From positions 1-43,551 of the forward strand of contig CASFZJ010000010.1 of assembly GCA_949299165.1 (NCBI GenBank): DNA of 43,551 nucleotides, written 5' to 3'. Shown piece by piece: positions 22,763-35,001 of the stretch. This stretch comes from an uncultured bacterium (lineage in GTDB: Bacteria; Bacillota_I; Bacilli_A; RFN20; CAG-826). Position numbers and translations under genes: made by a program. Under the pieces are notes generated by a model. It was not told where the DNA came from and did no database searches. It saw only the letters and a list, made by a program, of their open reading frames with translations. Numbering within the stretch: the first letter of the stretch is position 1; every line of letters starts with the position of its first letter.

Positions 22763-23251
22763 ATGAATCAAAGTATCTTGAAGCAAAAAGAAGCTGTGGT
22801 TAGTGAAATCTCCGACTTAATGAAGAAAAGTGCAGCAACAGTTGTTTGCGAATATCGCGGACTTACAGTTGATGAAATCACAACATTAAGAAGAGATTTA
22901 AGAGAAAAGAACGCAGTTGCTACTGTTTACAAAAATTCACTTGTTACAAGAGCTGCTGAAAGTTGCGACCACAAAGGTTTTGACGAATATCTTACTGGAC
23001 CAAATATGTATATCTTCTTTGAAGATTACACAAACGGCTCATTAAGATCAGTCGCAAAATTTGCTAAAAAGTATGATGCTTTCTCAATCAAAGGTGGAAT
23101 CATCGAAAACAAGGTATGTGATGCTGATTATGTTAAACAAATCGCTGCATTACCATCAAAAGAAGGTCTTGTCTCTATGCTTTTAAGTGTATTACAAGCT
23201 CCTATGAGAAATTTAGCTTACTCATTAAGCCAAGTCTCAGAAAAGAAATAG
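22763..23251 (+). CDS. rplJ: 50S ribosomal protein L10
   Basis: 162 residues; anchors L7/L12 dimers on the ribosome stalk. The N-terminal rRNA-binding part contains TVVCEYRGLTVDEITTLRRDLRE; YKNSLVTRA follows; the C-terminal helix binds L7/L12. AAGGAGG is the ribosome binding site, possibly masked by the L10 leader. rplL follows after 31 bp. Confidence 0.97.
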   Translation: MNQSILKQKEAVVSEISDLMKKSAATVVCEYRGLTVDEITTLRRDLREKNAVATVYKNSLVTRAAESCDHKGFDEYLTGPNMYIFFEDYTNGSLRSVAKFAKKYDAFSIKGGIIENKVCDADYVKQIAALPSKEGLVSMLLSVLQAPMRNLAYSLSQVSEKK

Positions 23252-23282
23252 TTTGCTGATTAATTAAATGGAGGAAAGAAAA

Positions 23283-23654
23283 ATGGCAAAATTAACAAAT
23301 GAAGAAATTATCGCTGCTGTTAAAGAAATGACAGTCGTCGAATTAAATGATCTCGTTAAAGCAATTGAAAACGAATTTGGTGTTACCGCTGCTGCTCCAG
23401 TTGCAGCTGCTGCAGCTCCAGCTGAAGAAGAAAAGAAAGGACCAACAGAAGTTACATTAACTTTAAAAGCTTGTGGTATGAACAAAGTCGCTACAATCAA
23501 AGCAGTTCAAGCTATCACTGGTTTAGGCTTAATGGATGCTAAGAAACTTGTTGATGCTGCTCCAAGCGTAGTTAAAGAACACATTTCACCTGTTGAAGCA
23601 GAAGAACACAAGAAAGCATTAGAAGCTGCTGGTGCTCAAGTTGAAATTAAATAG
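23283..23654 (+). CDS. rplL: 50S ribosomal protein L7/L12
   Basis: 123 residues. The N-terminal dimerisation helix ([20 protein letters not shown]), an Ala/Pro hinge (about 41-52), and the C-terminal factor-binding domain ([27 protein letters not shown]) are all normal. An upstream in-frame ATG at 23268 overlaps the GGAGG ribosome binding site, so the ATG at 23283 is the start. Confidence 0.97.
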   Translation: MAKLTNEEIIAAVKEMTVVELNDLVKAIENEFGVTAAAPVAAAAAPAEEEKKGPTEVTLTLKACGMNKVATIKAVQAITGLGLMDAKKLVDAAPSVVKEHISPVEAEEHKKALEAAGAQVEIK

Positions 23655-23676
23655 TTTAAAGAGAGATTTAAATTAT

Positions 23677-23705
23677 ACCTGCTCTACTTTGTAGAGCAGG
23701 TTTTT
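23677..23705 (+). terminator. Terminator between rplL and rsmC/rpoB
   Basis: 11-bp perfect stem ACCTGCTCTAC with GTAGAGCAGGT and a 3-base loop, then five T. Because no good promoter is evident before rpoB, it probably allows partial read-through, as between rplL and rpoB in other bacteria. Confidence 0.88.
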
Positions 23706-23725
23706 GCCTATTTATAGTTGATGAA

Positions 23726-24316
23726 ATGAGTCATTATTTTACATTTGATCCTAACTTAAAAAGTCACGAAAGGCAGATTAAGTTTACGTTATTTGACCAA
23801 GAAATTGTTCTTGAAACCGACTCAGGAGTCTTCTCAAATAAGGCAATTGATAAAGGAAGTTTGTTTTTCATAAAAACACTTTTATCACAAAATTTATGCG
23901 GTAAAGTTCTAGACCTTGGATGTGGCTATGGAGCAGTTGGGGTTTCACTCAAATTATTCTTAAAGGATAAAATTGATCTCACCTGTTCGGATGTCAATCC
24001 TAAATGCGTAGAACTAACTAGTAGAAACTTAAGGCAATACGATTTGGATGGTAAATGCTCTCTAAGTGATGGCTACTTATTATTACATGGGACATTTGAC
24101 TTTATATTGTTCAATCCTCCTATCTCTGTAGGTAAGGAAAAAATCTACTCTTTATATAAAGATAGTAAGGAACATTTAAATGAAAAGGGGAAACTTTATA
24201 TTGTCATTCGAAAAGATAAAGGAGCCTATTCCCATATGGATTATCTGAAAACTCTATTTAGCTCAGTTGAGATTATTGATAGAGAAAAAGGATATTTCGT
24301 AATCGAATGTTTGTAG
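23726..24316 (+). CDS. Class I SAM-dependent methyltransferase, RsmC/YbxB type
   Basis: 196 residues. The SAM-binding motif is VLDLGCGYGAVGV (about 56-68) and the catalytic NPP motif is LFNPPISVGKE (about 131-141), typical of 16S rRNA guanine-N2 methyltransferases. It is the positional equivalent of B. subtilis ybxB between rplL and rpoB. The N terminus (MSHYFTFDPNLKSHERQIKF...DSGVFS) also matches that family. No ribosome binding site precedes the ATG; a TATAGT string 8 bases upstream could give a leaderless start, or translation depends on read-through RNA. The actual target base is inferred. Confidence 0.88.
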   Translation: MSHYFTFDPNLKSHERQIKFTLFDQEIVLETDSGVFSNKAIDKGSLFFIKTLLSQNLCGKVLDLGCGYGAVGVSLKLFLKDKIDLTCSDVNPKCVELTSRNLRQYDLDGKCSLSDGYLLLHGTFDFILFNPPISVGKEKIYSLYKDSKEHLNEKGKLYIVIRKDKGAYSHMDYLKTLFSSVEIIDREKGYFVIECL

Positions 24317-24331
24317 AAGGAGAAGTATTAG

Positions 24332-27300
24332 ATGAAATCTTATAAGGATTACCCAAAGATTAACAACGATCGTATAAATTTCTCTAAGATTGGTGGTACA
24401 CTCGAATTACCTTATCTTGTTGAAATTCAAACTGAATCTTACAAAAACTTCCTAAAAGATGGAATTGACGAAGTATTTAAAGATGTCTTCCCAATTGAAA
24501 ATTATGGCGGAACAATGTCAATTGTTTATAATTCATTCCATCTCGACGCTCCTAAGCATTCATTTTTAGAATGCAAAGAGAAAGATTTAACTTATAGCGC
24601 ACCATTAACTGTTAACTTACGTTTACTTTTTAAAGAAACAGGTGAATTTGTTGATAGTGATGTTTTTATGGGTGATATTCCACTTATGACTGATAGTGGA
24701 ACATTCATTGTCAATGGTGCAGAAAGAGTTATTGTTTCTCAAATCGTTAGATCACCAGGTGCTTATTTATCAAAAACATTTGATAACAAATTTGGTAAAT
24801 ATATTTACAATGCCGATTTAATTCCAGCTCGTGGTACATGGCTTGAATTTGAAAGCGATGTTAAAGGCTATTTATGGGTTAGAATTGATCGTCAAAGAAA
24901 AATGCCAGCAACTGTCTTATTAAAAGCTCTTGGCATTGAAAAAGAAGAAGATTTAGTCGCACTTTTTGGTGATAGAGAATCATTAAGATTAACTTTAAGT
25001 AAAGATCAAGATAACAAAACTTCACTTAAAGCATTAAAAGAAATCTTTAGAAAATTAAAACCAGGCGAACCTATTACAGATGAAGGTGTTCACACTTTCT
25101 TAATTCAAAAATTCTTTGATGCAAAACGTTATGATTTAGGTAGAGCTGGTCGTTTTAAATATGCTAAAAAACTCGGCATTTATAATAGACTTGAAAATAG
25201 AATTCTTGCTGAAAACCTTGTAAGTGCTGATGGCGAAATTAAATATACAAAAGGCACACTTTTAACCAAAGAAATGGTCGATGCCCTTCAAGATGAAGAA
25301 TTCTTCGAAAATGGTGCACACCGTTATGACATCAATATCAATAAAAAACTTGATGAATTTGGTAGTGTGAACATGGTTAAGGTCTATACTAACGAAAAGA
25401 AAGATGTTGTTTCTAACGTTATCGGCACAGACCTCAACTTAACTGTTTCAAGAGTTACAGTTAGCGATATGCTCGCAATTTTCAGCTATTTTATGAATTT
25501 AATGGATGGCTTTGGAAATGTTGATGATATCGATAACTTATCCAATAGACGTATTAGATGCGTTGGTGAACTTATTCAAACTCAATTTAGAATTGGTCTT
25601 ACCAAGATGGCTAAAAATATCACTCAAAAAATGAGTGTTACAACTGGCACAGAAACTAAAGATTCACCAAAATCTTTAATCAACATTAAGCCTCTTGCAA
25701 GTGCAATTCGTGAATTCTTCTCTTCATCTCAACTCTCTCAATTCATGGATCAAACTAACCCACTTGCTGAACTTGCTAACAAACGTAGAATTTCAGCTTT
25801 AGGTCCAGGTGGTTTAACCCGTGATAGAGCAAGTATGGAAGTTAGAGATGTTCACTTTACTCACTATGGTCGTATCTGTCCTATTGAAACACCTGAAGGA
25901 CAAAACATTGGTTTAATTAATAACCTTGCAACTTATGCAAAAATTAATAAATATGGCTTTATCGAAACTCCTTATAGAATTGTCGATAAAGAAACAGGCA
26001 CAATTACTGAAAAAACAGTTTATTTAAGCGCTGATGAAGAAAACAATCACGTCATTGCTCAAGCAACAAAAGAAGATATTGTTGATAACAAACTTGCTAA
26101 TGATAAGATTGTTGCAAGATATAATGGAAAGAACATTCTTGCTGATAGAAAAGAGGTTGATTACATTGATGAATCACCAATGCAAATCGTTTCTGTTGCA
26201 GCTGCTTGTATTCCTTTCCTTGAAAATGATGATAACACCCGTGCTTTAATGGGTGCTAACATGCAAAGACAAGCTTTACCTCTTTTAAGACCACACGCAC
26301 CATATGTTGGCACAGGTTTAGAGCACAAGATTGCTCATGACTGTGGGCTTGCAGTTGTTGCTGTAAATGATGGTATTGTAACTTACACCGATTCTTTAAC
26401 AATTAGAGTTCAAGAAGAAGAAGGTGAAAGAACATATCACTTACAAAAATATGAAAGAAGTAATAACGGAACTTGTATTAATCAAAAAAGCATCGTAAAA
26501 GTCGGTCAAAAAATTAAAAAAGGCCAACTCATCGCTGATGGTCCTTCCATGGAAAATGGCGACCTTGCTCTTGGTCAAAACGTCGTTGTCGCATTTATGA
26601 CTTGGGAAGGCTTAAATTATGAAGACGCTGTCATCATGAGTGAAAGACTTGTTAAAGATGATGTTTATACAACAATTCATATCGAAAGTTATGAAATTGA
26701 ATGTAGAGATACTAAAAATGGTAAAGAATATTTAACACCTGATGTTCCAAATATTGGAATTGATGCTAAACAACATCTTGATGAAAGAGGTATCGTCTTC
26801 CCAGGAACTGATGTTAAAGAAGGCGACATCCTTGTTGGAAAAGTCACTCCAAAAGGTACAAGTGAACCATCCCCTGATCAAAAATTACTCGATGCTATCT
26901 TTGGTGATAAATCAAAAGATGGAAAAGATACTTCATTAAGAGTTCCTCATGGTGGAGCTGGCACTGTACTTGACGTTAAAGTCTTTACACGTGAAAACAA
27001 AGATGAACTTTCTCCAGGCGTTAACATTAAAGTTAGAGTTTACGTCGCTCAAAAGAGAAAGATTTCTGAAGGTGATAAGATGTCAGGACGTCACGGTAAC
27101 AAAGGTGTTATCTCACGTATCGTTCCTGTAGAAGATATGCCATTCCTTCCAGATGGTACACCAGTTGATATTTTACTTAACCCACAAGGTGTTCCTTCCC
27201 GTATGAACATTGGACAAATTCTTGAAGTCCATTTAGGTATGGCTTGTAAAGCACTTGGTGGCTTAAAGATTGCAACTCCAGTTTTTGATGGCATCTCAAA

Positions 27301-27931
27301 CGATGAAATCAATGAACTCATGAATGAAGCAAAAATGCCAAGTGATGGTAAATATACTTTATATGATGGTAGAACAGGTGAAAAATTTGACGACAGAATT
27401 AACGTTGGCGTCATGTATATGATTAAACTTGTTCACATGGTTGATGATAAACTTCACGCTCGTGCCACCGGACCATATTCAATGGTTACACAACAACCTC
27501 TTGGAGGTAAGGCACAAAACGGTGGTCAAAGATTTGGTGAAATGGAAGTTTGGGCACTTGAAGCATATGGTGCAGCAAACATTCTCCAAGAAATGATGAC
27601 TATTAAATCTGATGACCGTGTTGGTAGAAGAAAAGCTTATGAATCTATCATCAAAGGTAGACCACTTCCAAAACCATCTATTCCAGAAGCTTTCAAAGTT
27701 TTAACTAAAGAACTTATGGGTCTTGGAATGGATGTTGAACTCTTCTCAAAAGATGGCAAGATTGTCGATATGGATTCTCTTGCTAGACAAACTCAACAAG
27801 AAGAGCAACGCAGTTTAAAATCACTTAGAAATATCGGAAGCGAATCTTCTAGTGAAAGAAATAGCTTAATGTCAGAAGAAGACAACTCTAATTTTGATGG
27901 AGTTGACACAATCGATGACTTATTCAATTAA
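24332..27931 (+). CDS. rpoB: DNA-directed RNA polymerase beta subunit
   Basis: 1199 residues, complete. The rifampicin-binding cluster reads [22 protein letters not shown]; residue Asn483 corresponds to E. coli His526, and Ala replaces Ser522. Asn at 526 is known from naturally rifampicin-insensitive Mollicutes. Other conserved blocks are GERVIVSQ-like [39 protein letters not shown] and [24 protein letters not shown]. It starts 15 bp after the methyltransferase gene with an AGAAGGAG site. The acidic C-terminal tail ([12 protein letters not shown]-like) is short. Confidence 0.98.
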   Translation: MKSYKDYPKINNDRINFSKIGGTLELPYLVEIQTESYKNFLKDGIDEVFKDVFPIENYGGTMSIVYNSFHLDAPKHSFLECKEKDLTYSAPLTVNLRLLFKETGEFVDSDVFMGDIPLMTDSGTFIVNGAERVIVSQIVRSPGAYLSKTFDNKFGKYIYNADLIPARGTWLEFESDVKGYLWVRIDRQRKMPATVLLKALGIEKEEDLVALFGDRESLRLTLSKDQDNKTSLKALKEIFRKLKPGEPITDEGVHTFLIQKFFDAKRYDLGRAGRFKYAKKLGIYNRLENRILAENLVSADGEIKYTKGTLLTKEMVDALQDEEFFENGAHRYDININKKLDEFGSVNMVKVYTNEKKDVVSNVIGTDLNLTVSRVTVSDMLAIFSYFMNLMDGFGNVDDIDNLSNRRIRCVGELIQTQFRIGLTKMAKNITQKMSVTTGTETKDSPKSLINIKPLASAIREFFSSSQLSQFMDQTNPLAELANKRRISALGPGGLTRDRASMEVRDVHFTHYGRICPIETPEGQNIGLINNLATYAKINKYGFIETPYRIVDKETGTITEKTVYLSADEENNHVIAQATKEDIVDNKLANDKIVARYNGKNILADRKEVDYIDESPMQIVSVAAACIPFLENDDNTRALMGANMQRQALPLLRPHAPYVGTGLEHKIAHDCGLAVVAVNDGIVTYTDSLTIRVQEEEGERTYHLQKYERSNNGTCINQKSIVKVGQKIKKGQLIADGPSMENGDLALGQNVVVAFMTWEGLNYEDAVIMSERLVKDDVYTTIHIESYEIECRDTKNGKEYLTPDVPNIGIDAKQHLDERGIVFPGTDVKEGDILVGKVTPKGTSEPSPDQKLLDAIFGDKSKDGKDTSLRVPHGGAGTVLDVKVFTRENKDELSPGVNIKVRVYVAQKRKISEGDKMSGRHGNKGVISRIVPVEDMPFLPDGTPVDILLNPQGVPSRMNIGQILEVHLGMACKALGGLKIATPVFDGISNDEINELMNEAKMPSDGKYTLYDGRTGEKFDDRINVGVMYMIKLVHMVDDKLHARATGPYSMVTQQPLGGKAQNGGQRFGEMEVWALEAYGAANILQEMMTIKSDDRVGRRKAYESIIKGRPLPKPSIPEAFKVLTKELMGLGMDVELFSKDGKIVDMDSLARQTQQEEQRSLKSLRNIGSESSSERNSLMSEEDNSNFDGVDTIDDLFN

Positions 27932-27945
27932 GGGAGGACAAAATC

Positions 27946-30900
27946 GTGTTTGATGTAGAAAAATTAGCTAGCATTAAAGTTGGTCTAGCATCTCCTGAAA
28001 AAATTAGAGAATGGTCTCATGGTGAAGTTACAAAACCAGAAACCATTAACTATCGTAGCCAAAAACCAGAGATGGATGGCTTATTCTGTGAAAAAATCTT
28101 TGGTCCTAGCAAAGACTACGAATGTCATTGTGGAAAATATAAAAAGATAAGATACGCTGGCGTTGTTTGTGAAAAATGTGGCGTTGAAGTTATTTCAAAA
28201 GAAGTAAGAAGAGAAAGAATGGGACATATTGAACTTGCTTCACCTTGTTCCCATATCTGGTACTTAAAAGGTATCCCTTCAAGAATGGGTCTTGTTCTTG
28301 ATGTTTCTCCAAAGGCACTTGAAGAAGTTATTTATTTCAGTGCTCATATCTGTTTAAATCCAGGTAATTGTAAATCTTTATATTATAAGCAATTCTTAGA
28401 CGATAGAATTGGTAGAGAAACTTTTATTGTTGCAATCAAAGAAATCGATGAAACTTTAGATAAAGAATCTTTCGAACATACTAAAGCTCAAGAACTTTTA
28501 GAAAGATTAAATAATCCAAATGATCCATTTGATTTCTTCTCTTGTGCTGAATTTATTTCTTTCCATACAGGAGCTGAATTTGGTGAAGGTGCTGAAGCTA
28601 TTAAAAGACTTCTTAAAGAAGTTCAAATTAATGATGTTAAAACTAAAGATGAAAATGGAAATGACGTTTTAGTTGAAGGCGAATTCACAAAAGTTAGCAA
28701 AGAAATTAAGGGCGCAAGCGGTCAAAAACTTCAAAAACTCATCAAAAGACTTGAAGTTTTAGATGCATTTAGAAAATCAAATAACAAACCTGAATGGATG
28801 ATCTTAGATGCTCTTCCAGTTATACCACCAGATTTAAGACCTATGCTTCAACTTGATGGTGGAAGATTTGCAACTAGTGATTTAAATGATTTATATAGAA
28901 GAATTATTACTCGTAATAACAGATTAAAGAAATTAATTGATCTTGGTGCACCTTACGTTATCTTAATGAACGAAAAGAGAATGCTCCAAGAAGCAGTTGA
29001 TGCTTTAATCGATAATGGTAGAAGAAATGGAAAACCAGTTACTGGCCCTAATGGCAGGCCATTAAAATCTTTAAGTGGTGCTTTAAAAGGAAAACAAGGT
29101 AGATTTAGACAAAACTTACTTGGTAAGAGAGTCGACTACTCTGGACGTTCCGTTATCGCAATTGGTCCAACTTTAAAGATGTATCAATGTGGTCTTCCTC
29201 GTGAAATGGCTATTAACTTACTTAGACCATATATCGCTGCTGTTTTAATTAAAGAAGGCAAATGTTTATTACATAGACAAGCTGATAAAAAGATTGATGC
29301 AAAAGATAGCGATGTCTACGATGTTGTTGAAAGAATTATTTCTGAGCACCCAGTCTTATTAAACCGTGCTCCAACACTTCATAGACTTGGTATCCAAGCT
29401 TTCCAACCTATCCTTGTTGAAGGAAGAGCTATCAGACTTCACCCTCTCGTTTGTACAGGATTTAATGCTGACTTCGATGGTGACCAAATGGCAGTTCACG
29501 TTCCATTATCAAAAGCAGCTCAAGAAGAAGCTCTTGATTTAATGCTTGCAAGTAATAACATTCTTGCACCAAAAGATGGAAAACCAATTGTTACTCCATC
29601 TCAAGATATCTTAATTGGTAACTATTACCTCACCATGGAAGCTAGTAAGGAAGATTTCCTTAAACAAGCAGACAAATTTGATAAAGTCGGCGACACTGAA
29701 AGAGCTGAACAATATCGTAAATTTGCTTTAATGGAAGGTAAAGTCTTTAAAGATATTAATGAATGTTACAAAGCTTATGAACTTGGCGAAGTACATTTAC
29801 ATAATAGAATTGCTCTTCCTGGAAGAGAGATGAAGAGAAAATCTTTCACTGATGAAATGAACAATTCTTACTTAATTACAACTGTTGGTAAAGTTATCTT
29901 CAATTTTGCTTTCCCAAGCGATTTCCCTTATATCAATGATGTAAGTTCTGAAAACTTAAAACATAACAAAATTGAATTCTTCGTACCAAAAGGCACAAAT
30001 ATTCCTGAATATATTGCAAGTATTAAGACAAAAGAGCCAATTGGTAAAAAACAAATCACTTCAATTATTAACCAAGTTTACCAAGTTTATGGAACAACTA
30101 AAACATCTGCTGTTCTTGATAAGATCAAAGACCAAGGTTATAAATATTCCACAATTAGTGGCTTAACTGTCGCAATTAGTGATATTTATGTTGTTGGCGA
30201 TAAAGAAGAACTCATCAAAAAAGGTGATGAAGTCGTATCTCGTATTGAAAAATTATATGATAAAGGCTTCTTAACTGATGCTGAGCGCCATGCTAAAGTT
30301 GTTGACGTTTGGAACCAAGTAAACGGAAAAGTTGCAGATGATGTTCAAGATGCATTATCAAAAGATAGAAGAAATCCACTCTTTATTATGTGGAATTCTG
30401 GTGCTAGAGGTAGTAAATCTAACTTCGCTCAACTTATGGGTATGAGAGGTCTTATGGCTTCAACTAGTGGTGAAACTATCGAACTTCCTGTTAAATCCTG
30501 TTTCCGTGAAGGTCTTAACGTTGCTGAATTCTTCACTGGTACACACGGTGCTAGAAAAGGTGGTGCTGATACTGCTTTAAAAACAGCTGACTCAGGTTAT
30601 TTAACTCGTAGACTTGTTGATGTCTCTCAAGACGTTATCGTTAGAGAAGAAGATTGTCATACAGATCACGGCACAATCGTTAAAGATATTGTTAATACCG
30701 CTCAAAATCAAGTCATCGTCTCTTTAGAAGATAGACTTATTGGTAGATATTCTTGTCACGATGTAATTCACCCAGTTACAGGTGAAATTATTGTAAAAGG
30801 TAACACCATGATTGACGAAAAGCTTGCAAAAGATATCGTTAATGCAGGTATTACACAAGTTGAAATTAGATCACTCTTTGGTTGTCAAACAAAAGATGGA

Positions 30901-31953
30901 GTCTGTCAACATTGTTATGGTCGTAACCTCGCAACAGGAAAACCTGTTGAAATTGGCGAAGCTGTTGGTATTATGGCCGCTCAATCAATTGGTGAACCAG
31001 GTACCCAACTTACTATGAGAACATTCCACTCTGGTGGTGTTGCTACAAGTGAAGATATCACTCAAGGTTTACCTAGAGTTCAAGAACTTTTCGAAGCTAG
31101 AAACCCAAAAGGTGAAGCTACAATTTCTGAAATCAGTGGTAAAGTTACAAATATTGAAGAGAAAAACGGAATTCATGTTGTAACTATTACAAATGATCTT
31201 GAAGAAAAAACATATACTACAAACTTTGGTGCTAGATTGAGAGTTAAAGTTGGTGATTCTATTAAAAATGGTGGAAAAATCACTGAAGGAGCTATTTCAC
31301 CTAAGAAACTTCTTGAAGTTGCGGATATTAGCTCAGTCGAAAGTTATATCATCAAAGAAGTTCAAAAAGTTTATAGAGTCCAAGGTATCGCAATTTCTGA
31401 TAAGCACATCGAAGTCATCGTTAGACAAATGTTAAGAAAAGTTGTCATTATCGATGGTGGAGATACTGAAATGATCCCTGGTACAAGAGTTTCTTTACCA
31501 GAATTTACAAGAAACAACAAGGTTGCTTTGCTTGCTGGAAAACGTCCTGCAGTTGCAAAACCTCTTGTTCTTGGCATTACTAAAGCTGCTCTTGAAACAG
31601 ATTCATTCTTATCAGCTGCCTCATTCCAAGAAACAACTCGTGTTCTTACTGATGCTGCAATTAAAGGTAAAACTGACCCATTACATGGCTTAAAAGAAAA
31701 TGTCATTACTGGTAAGTTAATCCCAGCAGGTAGAGGACTTATTTCAAGAGAACAAGAAAAAGAAATTTTAACTAATTTCGATGTCTTAGGAAGAATGAGA
31801 GAAGTTAAACAACAATATATTGGTATTCACGATAATGGTGTCGATGATAACAGTGATAGAACTGATCCAAAATATGAAAATATGCAATCACTCGATACTG
31901 AAGGAATGATTACTAATAAAAATTACGATACACCTCTTAAACCAGTTGAATGA
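27946..31953 (+). CDS. rpoC: DNA-directed RNA polymerase beta' subunit
   Basis: 1335 residues from a GTG start with a GGGAGG ribosome binding site, 14 bp after rpoB. The N-terminal zinc site uses Cys60, Cys62, Cys75 and Cys78 (CHCGKY...CEKCGV). The catalytic magnesium loop is NADFDGDQM (Asp509, Asp511, Asp513). A second zinc ribbon ([11 protein letters not shown]) and the trigger-loop/bridge-helix region ([16 protein letters not shown]) are intact. The stop codon is TGA, evidence for the standard code. A terminator follows; the ybxF-type L7Ae gene that normally comes next is absent. Confidence 0.98.
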   Translation: MFDVEKLASIKVGLASPEKIREWSHGEVTKPETINYRSQKPEMDGLFCEKIFGPSKDYECHCGKYKKIRYAGVVCEKCGVEVISKEVRRERMGHIELASPCSHIWYLKGIPSRMGLVLDVSPKALEEVIYFSAHICLNPGNCKSLYYKQFLDDRIGRETFIVAIKEIDETLDKESFEHTKAQELLERLNNPNDPFDFFSCAEFISFHTGAEFGEGAEAIKRLLKEVQINDVKTKDENGNDVLVEGEFTKVSKEIKGASGQKLQKLIKRLEVLDAFRKSNNKPEWMILDALPVIPPDLRPMLQLDGGRFATSDLNDLYRRIITRNNRLKKLIDLGAPYVILMNEKRMLQEAVDALIDNGRRNGKPVTGPNGRPLKSLSGALKGKQGRFRQNLLGKRVDYSGRSVIAIGPTLKMYQCGLPREMAINLLRPYIAAVLIKEGKCLLHRQADKKIDAKDSDVYDVVERIISEHPVLLNRAPTLHRLGIQAFQPILVEGRAIRLHPLVCTGFNADFDGDQMAVHVPLSKAAQEEALDLMLASNNILAPKDGKPIVTPSQDILIGNYYLTMEASKEDFLKQADKFDKVGDTERAEQYRKFALMEGKVFKDINECYKAYELGEVHLHNRIALPGREMKRKSFTDEMNNSYLITTVGKVIFNFAFPSDFPYINDVSSENLKHNKIEFFVPKGTNIPEYIASIKTKEPIGKKQITSIINQVYQVYGTTKTSAVLDKIKDQGYKYSTISGLTVAISDIYVVGDKEELIKKGDEVVSRIEKLYDKGFLTDAERHAKVVDVWNQVNGKVADDVQDALSKDRRNPLFIMWNSGARGSKSNFAQLMGMRGLMASTSGETIELPVKSCFREGLNVAEFFTGTHGARKGGADTALKTADSGYLTRRLVDVSQDVIVREEDCHTDHGTIVKDIVNTAQNQVIVSLEDRLIGRYSCHDVIHPVTGEIIVKGNTMIDEKLAKDIVNAGITQVEIRSLFGCQTKDGVCQHCYGRNLATGKPVEIGEAVGIMAAQSIGEPGTQLTMRTFHSGGVATSEDITQGLPRVQELFEARNPKGEATISEISGKVTNIEEKNGIHVVTITNDLEEKTYTTNFGARLRVKVGDSIKNGGKITEGAISPKKLLEVADISSVESYIIKEVQKVYRVQGIAISDKHIEVIVRQMLRKVVIIDGGDTEMIPGTRVSLPEFTRNNKVALLAGKRPAVAKPLVLGITKAALETDSFLSAASFQETTRVLTDAAIKGKTDPLHGLKENVITGKLIPAGRGLISREQEKEILTNFDVLGRMREVKQQYIGIHDNGVDDNSDRTDPKYENMQSLDTEGMITNKNYDTPLKPVE

Positions 31954-31973
31954 GAGTAAGTAATTTATAGAAT

Positions 31974-32004
31974 AAAGGTCATGGAGAAATCTGTGGCCTT
32001 TTTT
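31974..32004 (+). terminator. rpoC terminator
   Basis: AAAGGTCA with TGGCCTTT, 8 paired positions including one G-U, then a T run. It separates rpoBC from the inserted ABC/lipoprotein block. Confidence 0.85.
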
Positions 32005-32058
32005 GAATAGAAAAACTATATGTTCAATCAATAAACAAGCAAAACTAACCTAAAATTA

Positions 32059-32091
32059 AAAAGTTTTCACAAAAAATGATAAAGTTTTCAC
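32059..32091. repeat. Paired AAAGTTTTCAC sites, 21 bp apart
   Basis: AAAGTTTTCAC is the reverse complement of GTGAAAACTTT. The two copies are exactly 21 bp apart, as at 21307-21339. A partial GCAAAACT motif lies just left (32039). The pair is about 100 bp upstream of the ABC gene promoter. Confidence 0.6.
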
Positions 32092-32188
32092 GCTGTAGAA
32101 ATTAAATAAATTTTTTGGAAAATTTGTATAAATATCCTCAAAATATCTCGGTTACATTTAAGGACAAAAGGATATGTTTTAGTTTAAA

Positions 32189-32216
32189 TTGGTTCGAGCA
32201 TGTGCCAAAATATTAA
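32189..32216 (+). promoter_or_regulatory. Candidate promoter of the ABC transporter gene
   Basis: TTGGTT, 16-bp spacer, TATTAA. The -10 box ends 10 bases before the ATG and overlaps an AAGGAA that could serve as ribosome binding site, so this and a longer transcript are alternatives. Confidence 0.4.
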
Positions 32217-32226
32217 GGAATAATTT

Positions 32227-34944
32227 ATGTTAGAACTTAAAGATTTATCAAAAGAATATATAAGTAAACACGCAGGGACAATACCAGTTTTAAAAGGTAT
32301 TAATTATACATTTTCTAATAGTGGTTTATATTCTATTCTTGGTGAATCAGGATGTGGAAAAACAACCTTACTTAATTTAATTGGTGGACTAGATACACTT
32401 ACAAATGGTGATATTTTAGTCGATAATAAATCTATAAAAGATTTTAAGGAAAAAGATTTTGATAGATACAGAAATCAAGAAATTGGATTTATTTTTCAAG
32501 ATAATAATTTACTTGATAATTTAACTGTCGAAGAAAATGTGTCTTTAGCACTTTCATTATCATCAATTAAAAATAAAGAAAGAACAAAACTTGTAAAAGA
32601 AGCTTTAGAGAAAGTTAAACTTGTAGATAAATTAAAGAAATATCCATCTGAATTAAGTGGTGGAGAAAAGCAAAGAGTTGTTTTAGCAAGAGCCTTAATC
32701 AAAAATCCAAATATCATACTTGCTGATGAACCAACCGGATCTTTAGATGAAGTTAATTCTTTAGAAATAATGAGATACTTAAAAGAATTAAGTAAAGATC
32801 ATTTAGTAATTATGGTCACACATAGTTCTTTTTTAGCAAACGAGTTTTCTGATGTTATTTTGAGAATGAAAAATGGACAACTTAGCGAAGAAAAACGACT
32901 TGAAAAAATTCTCGAAAAAAATGGAAAAAATCCTAGAAAAATTAACAAAAACCTACACTTTTTTGACGCGTTTAAATTATCTTTAAAGAATATATTTTCT
33001 AAGAAAATTAAATCATTTATTGTTGCTTTTACTTTGGCACTAGGAATAGGAGGACTAGGTTTAATAGTTTCTATTCAAAATGGTTTTTATGATTCTTTAG
33101 AAGTGATGGAAAGTCAGACTTTAAGCCGTTATCCAATTTCAATAGAAAAAACTGGGTTAAAAAGCGAAGACATATTTCAATTATCAAGTAGTGAAGGAAC
33201 ATTTCCTACTGAAGAAGAAATTGGAATTTCTTCGACGAATATGGAGTTTTTAAAAACAAATAATATCTCTCAAGACTTTGTTAATCATCTTAATAATATA
33301 GATCCAAATTATAAAGATGCGATCAAATTTAATGACAATACAGCAATAAATATTGTTTATAAAGATGATTTAACAGATAGCGTCAGTTATTTTACGACTT
33401 CTGAATATAGTCTTCTTGCAAACATGGTAACAACCGAAGGAAATGAATGGAGAACTTTACCTGATAATAAAGAAGCTGTATTAGAAGACTATGATATATT
33501 AAGCGGAGAATATCCAGAAACTTCAAACGAAGTCGCTTTAATATTAGACACTAACAATTGCTTACCACAAAACCTAATTAATAAATTAGGATTAGCAAAT
33601 AGTTTGAATTCTGAGAAAAAACTTGAGTTTTGCAGGGTTTTTGATTTGAAATTCAAGATTATTTCTAATAATGAGTTATATAAAAAGATTGAAATTGATG
33701 ATAAAACTTCAAGACAAAGCGGGATATTTTTTAAACCAGGATATGAACTTTATAATGAAGGAATTGAATTTTTAGATCTTGTTAATTATTTAAATTCAAA
33801 CATTTTTGATTTTGCAAATTCATCAAATAATGAAAATGTTGATTTAAACAAGAATAAACCTGAACTTGAAAAGTTACTTAAATTTATTGACCTAGCTGAT
33901 GGAGTTACTATCAATTTAGATGATTATGATTTAAATAACGAAGATGACCAATTTAAATTTTTGACATCGTTGATTTCGACAAAGTATTTAGATTTATATT
34001 CAGAAATTTCAAACGATGAACTTAAGGATTTTTACGAAGACAATACTAAAGGAAAAGAAGTAAAGATTTCTTGTATCTTAAGACCAAAACCAGATTCTTT
34101 TATGGTTACCTTAAATCCAGGAGTTTATTATACAAATGATTTACTTGAAGAATTTAAAAAAGAAAACGGTTTATATTTTGAAGATGAAAACGGAAATGGA
34201 GTGATTGACAAAAAAGAAGACCATCGTTCCGATATTTCAAAAAGTTTCGAAGAAAATATCTATCTTGAATTTGATGGAACGTTTTCTTTACATACCAGAA
34301 CTATTTTAAATACATCAACAGAAAATGATGATTTAACTGAGTACTTGAATAATCGTGTTAAGTTTGGGCTTGGCAATGCAATTACTTCAATCTCGATTTA
34401 CCCAAAAACATTTGACGAAAGGAATTACATATTATCTTATATAAATGAATATAACAAAAATCAGATTGATGATAATAAGATTATCTTAACCGATATCGCC
34501 GGTATTGTTTTTGATAACCTAGAAAATATTGTAGGCCTAATTACAATTGTTTTAATCATATTAAGTTCAATTTCGATTATTGTAGGTGTTCTTCTTGAAT
34601 CTTTGATTGTTTATTCTTCAATTAATGAGAGAAAGAAAGATATTGGAATTTTAAGATCGCTTGGCGCGAGAAGATTAGATATCTCAAATATATTTTTACT
34701 CGAAAGTGGAGTAATCGGCTTTATTAGTGGAATTATCGGTTCGATTTTATTAATTATTTCTGGTTTAACAATGAATTCAGTTTTTGCATCAAGTTTTGAT
34801 TTAGGTACAAATATTTCTGATATCAATATTATCCTTGTATTATTAGTAATAATTGTTTCAATAGGTATACATGTTTTGGCATCAATTATTCCAACACTTG
34901 TTGCTTCAAATAAAAAACCAATTGAATGTATTAGAAATTTATAG
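32227..34944 (+). CDS. ABC transporter ATPase-permease fusion (MacB/FtsX-like)
   Basis: 905 residues. Residues 1-220 form a LolD/MacB-type ATPase: Walker [10 protein letters not shown] (39-47), signature LSGGEKQR (143-150), Walker B IILADEP (163-169) with Glu168, and H-loop His199. A membrane helix (about 263-283) leads to a large outside domain (about 290-765), then three C-terminal helices (about 769-795, 830-855, 868-895) with the FtsX-type [17 protein letters not shown] linker. The outside domain carries a canonical EF-hand loop at Asp653-Glu664 (DENGNGVID). This half-transporter topology extracts lipids/lipoproteins or transmits force and does not import nutrients. A large lipoprotein gene follows 57 bp downstream and may be its partner. 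Substrate unknown. Confidence 0.87.
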   Translation: MLELKDLSKEYISKHAGTIPVLKGINYTFSNSGLYSILGESGCGKTTLLNLIGGLDTLTNGDILVDNKSIKDFKEKDFDRYRNQEIGFIFQDNNLLDNLTVEENVSLALSLSSIKNKERTKLVKEALEKVKLVDKLKKYPSELSGGEKQRVVLARALIKNPNIILADEPTGSLDEVNSLEIMRYLKELSKDHLVIMVTHSSFLANEFSDVILRMKNGQLSEEKRLEKILEKNGKNPRKINKNLHFFDAFKLSLKNIFSKKIKSFIVAFTLALGIGGLGLIVSIQNGFYDSLEVMESQTLSRYPISIEKTGLKSEDIFQLSSSEGTFPTEEEIGISSTNMEFLKTNNISQDFVNHLNNIDPNYKDAIKFNDNTAINIVYKDDLTDSVSYFTTSEYSLLANMVTTEGNEWRTLPDNKEAVLEDYDILSGEYPETSNEVALILDTNNCLPQNLINKLGLANSLNSEKKLEFCRVFDLKFKIISNNELYKKIEIDDKTSRQSGIFFKPGYELYNEGIEFLDLVNYLNSNIFDFANSSNNENVDLNKNKPELEKLLKFIDLADGVTINLDDYDLNNEDDQFKFLTSLISTKYLDLYSEISNDELKDFYEDNTKGKEVKISCILRPKPDSFMVTLNPGVYYTNDLLEEFKKENGLYFEDENGNGVIDKKEDHRSDISKSFEENIYLEFDGTFSLHTRTILNTSTENDDLTEYLNNRVKFGLGNAITSISIYPKTFDERNYILSYINEYNKNQIDDNKIILTDIAGIVFDNLENIVGLITIVLIILSSISIIVGVLLESLIVYSSINERKKDIGILRSLGARRLDISNIFLLESGVIGFISGIIGSILLIISGLTMNSVFASSFDLGTNISDINIILVLLVIIVSIGIHVLASIIPTLVASNKKPIECIRNL

Positions 34945-35001
34945 ATGAAAAACAACTTTTAAAAGAATAAAATTTTAATTGATAATTAAGAGGGGACAAT
35001 T

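Noticed and set aside
23268-23282. Upstream ATG for rplL
   Set aside because: It overlaps the GGAGG ribosome binding site and would add five residues before the conserved MAKLTNEE.
27091-27414. Long minus-strand frames inside rpoB, rpoC, fusA and tuf
   Set aside because: They are shadows created by biased codon use in highly expressed genes and have no start signals.
31951-31953. TGA reassigned to tryptophan, as in Mycoplasma
   Set aside because: TGA is used as a stop (rpoC) and no gene is interrupted by in-frame TGA; all Trp codons seen are TGG.
33623-33633. TTGAGTTTTGC motif inside the ABC transporter gene
   Set aside because: It matches the dispersed intergenic motif but is in frame within coding sequence, so it may be chance and was not annotated as a copy.
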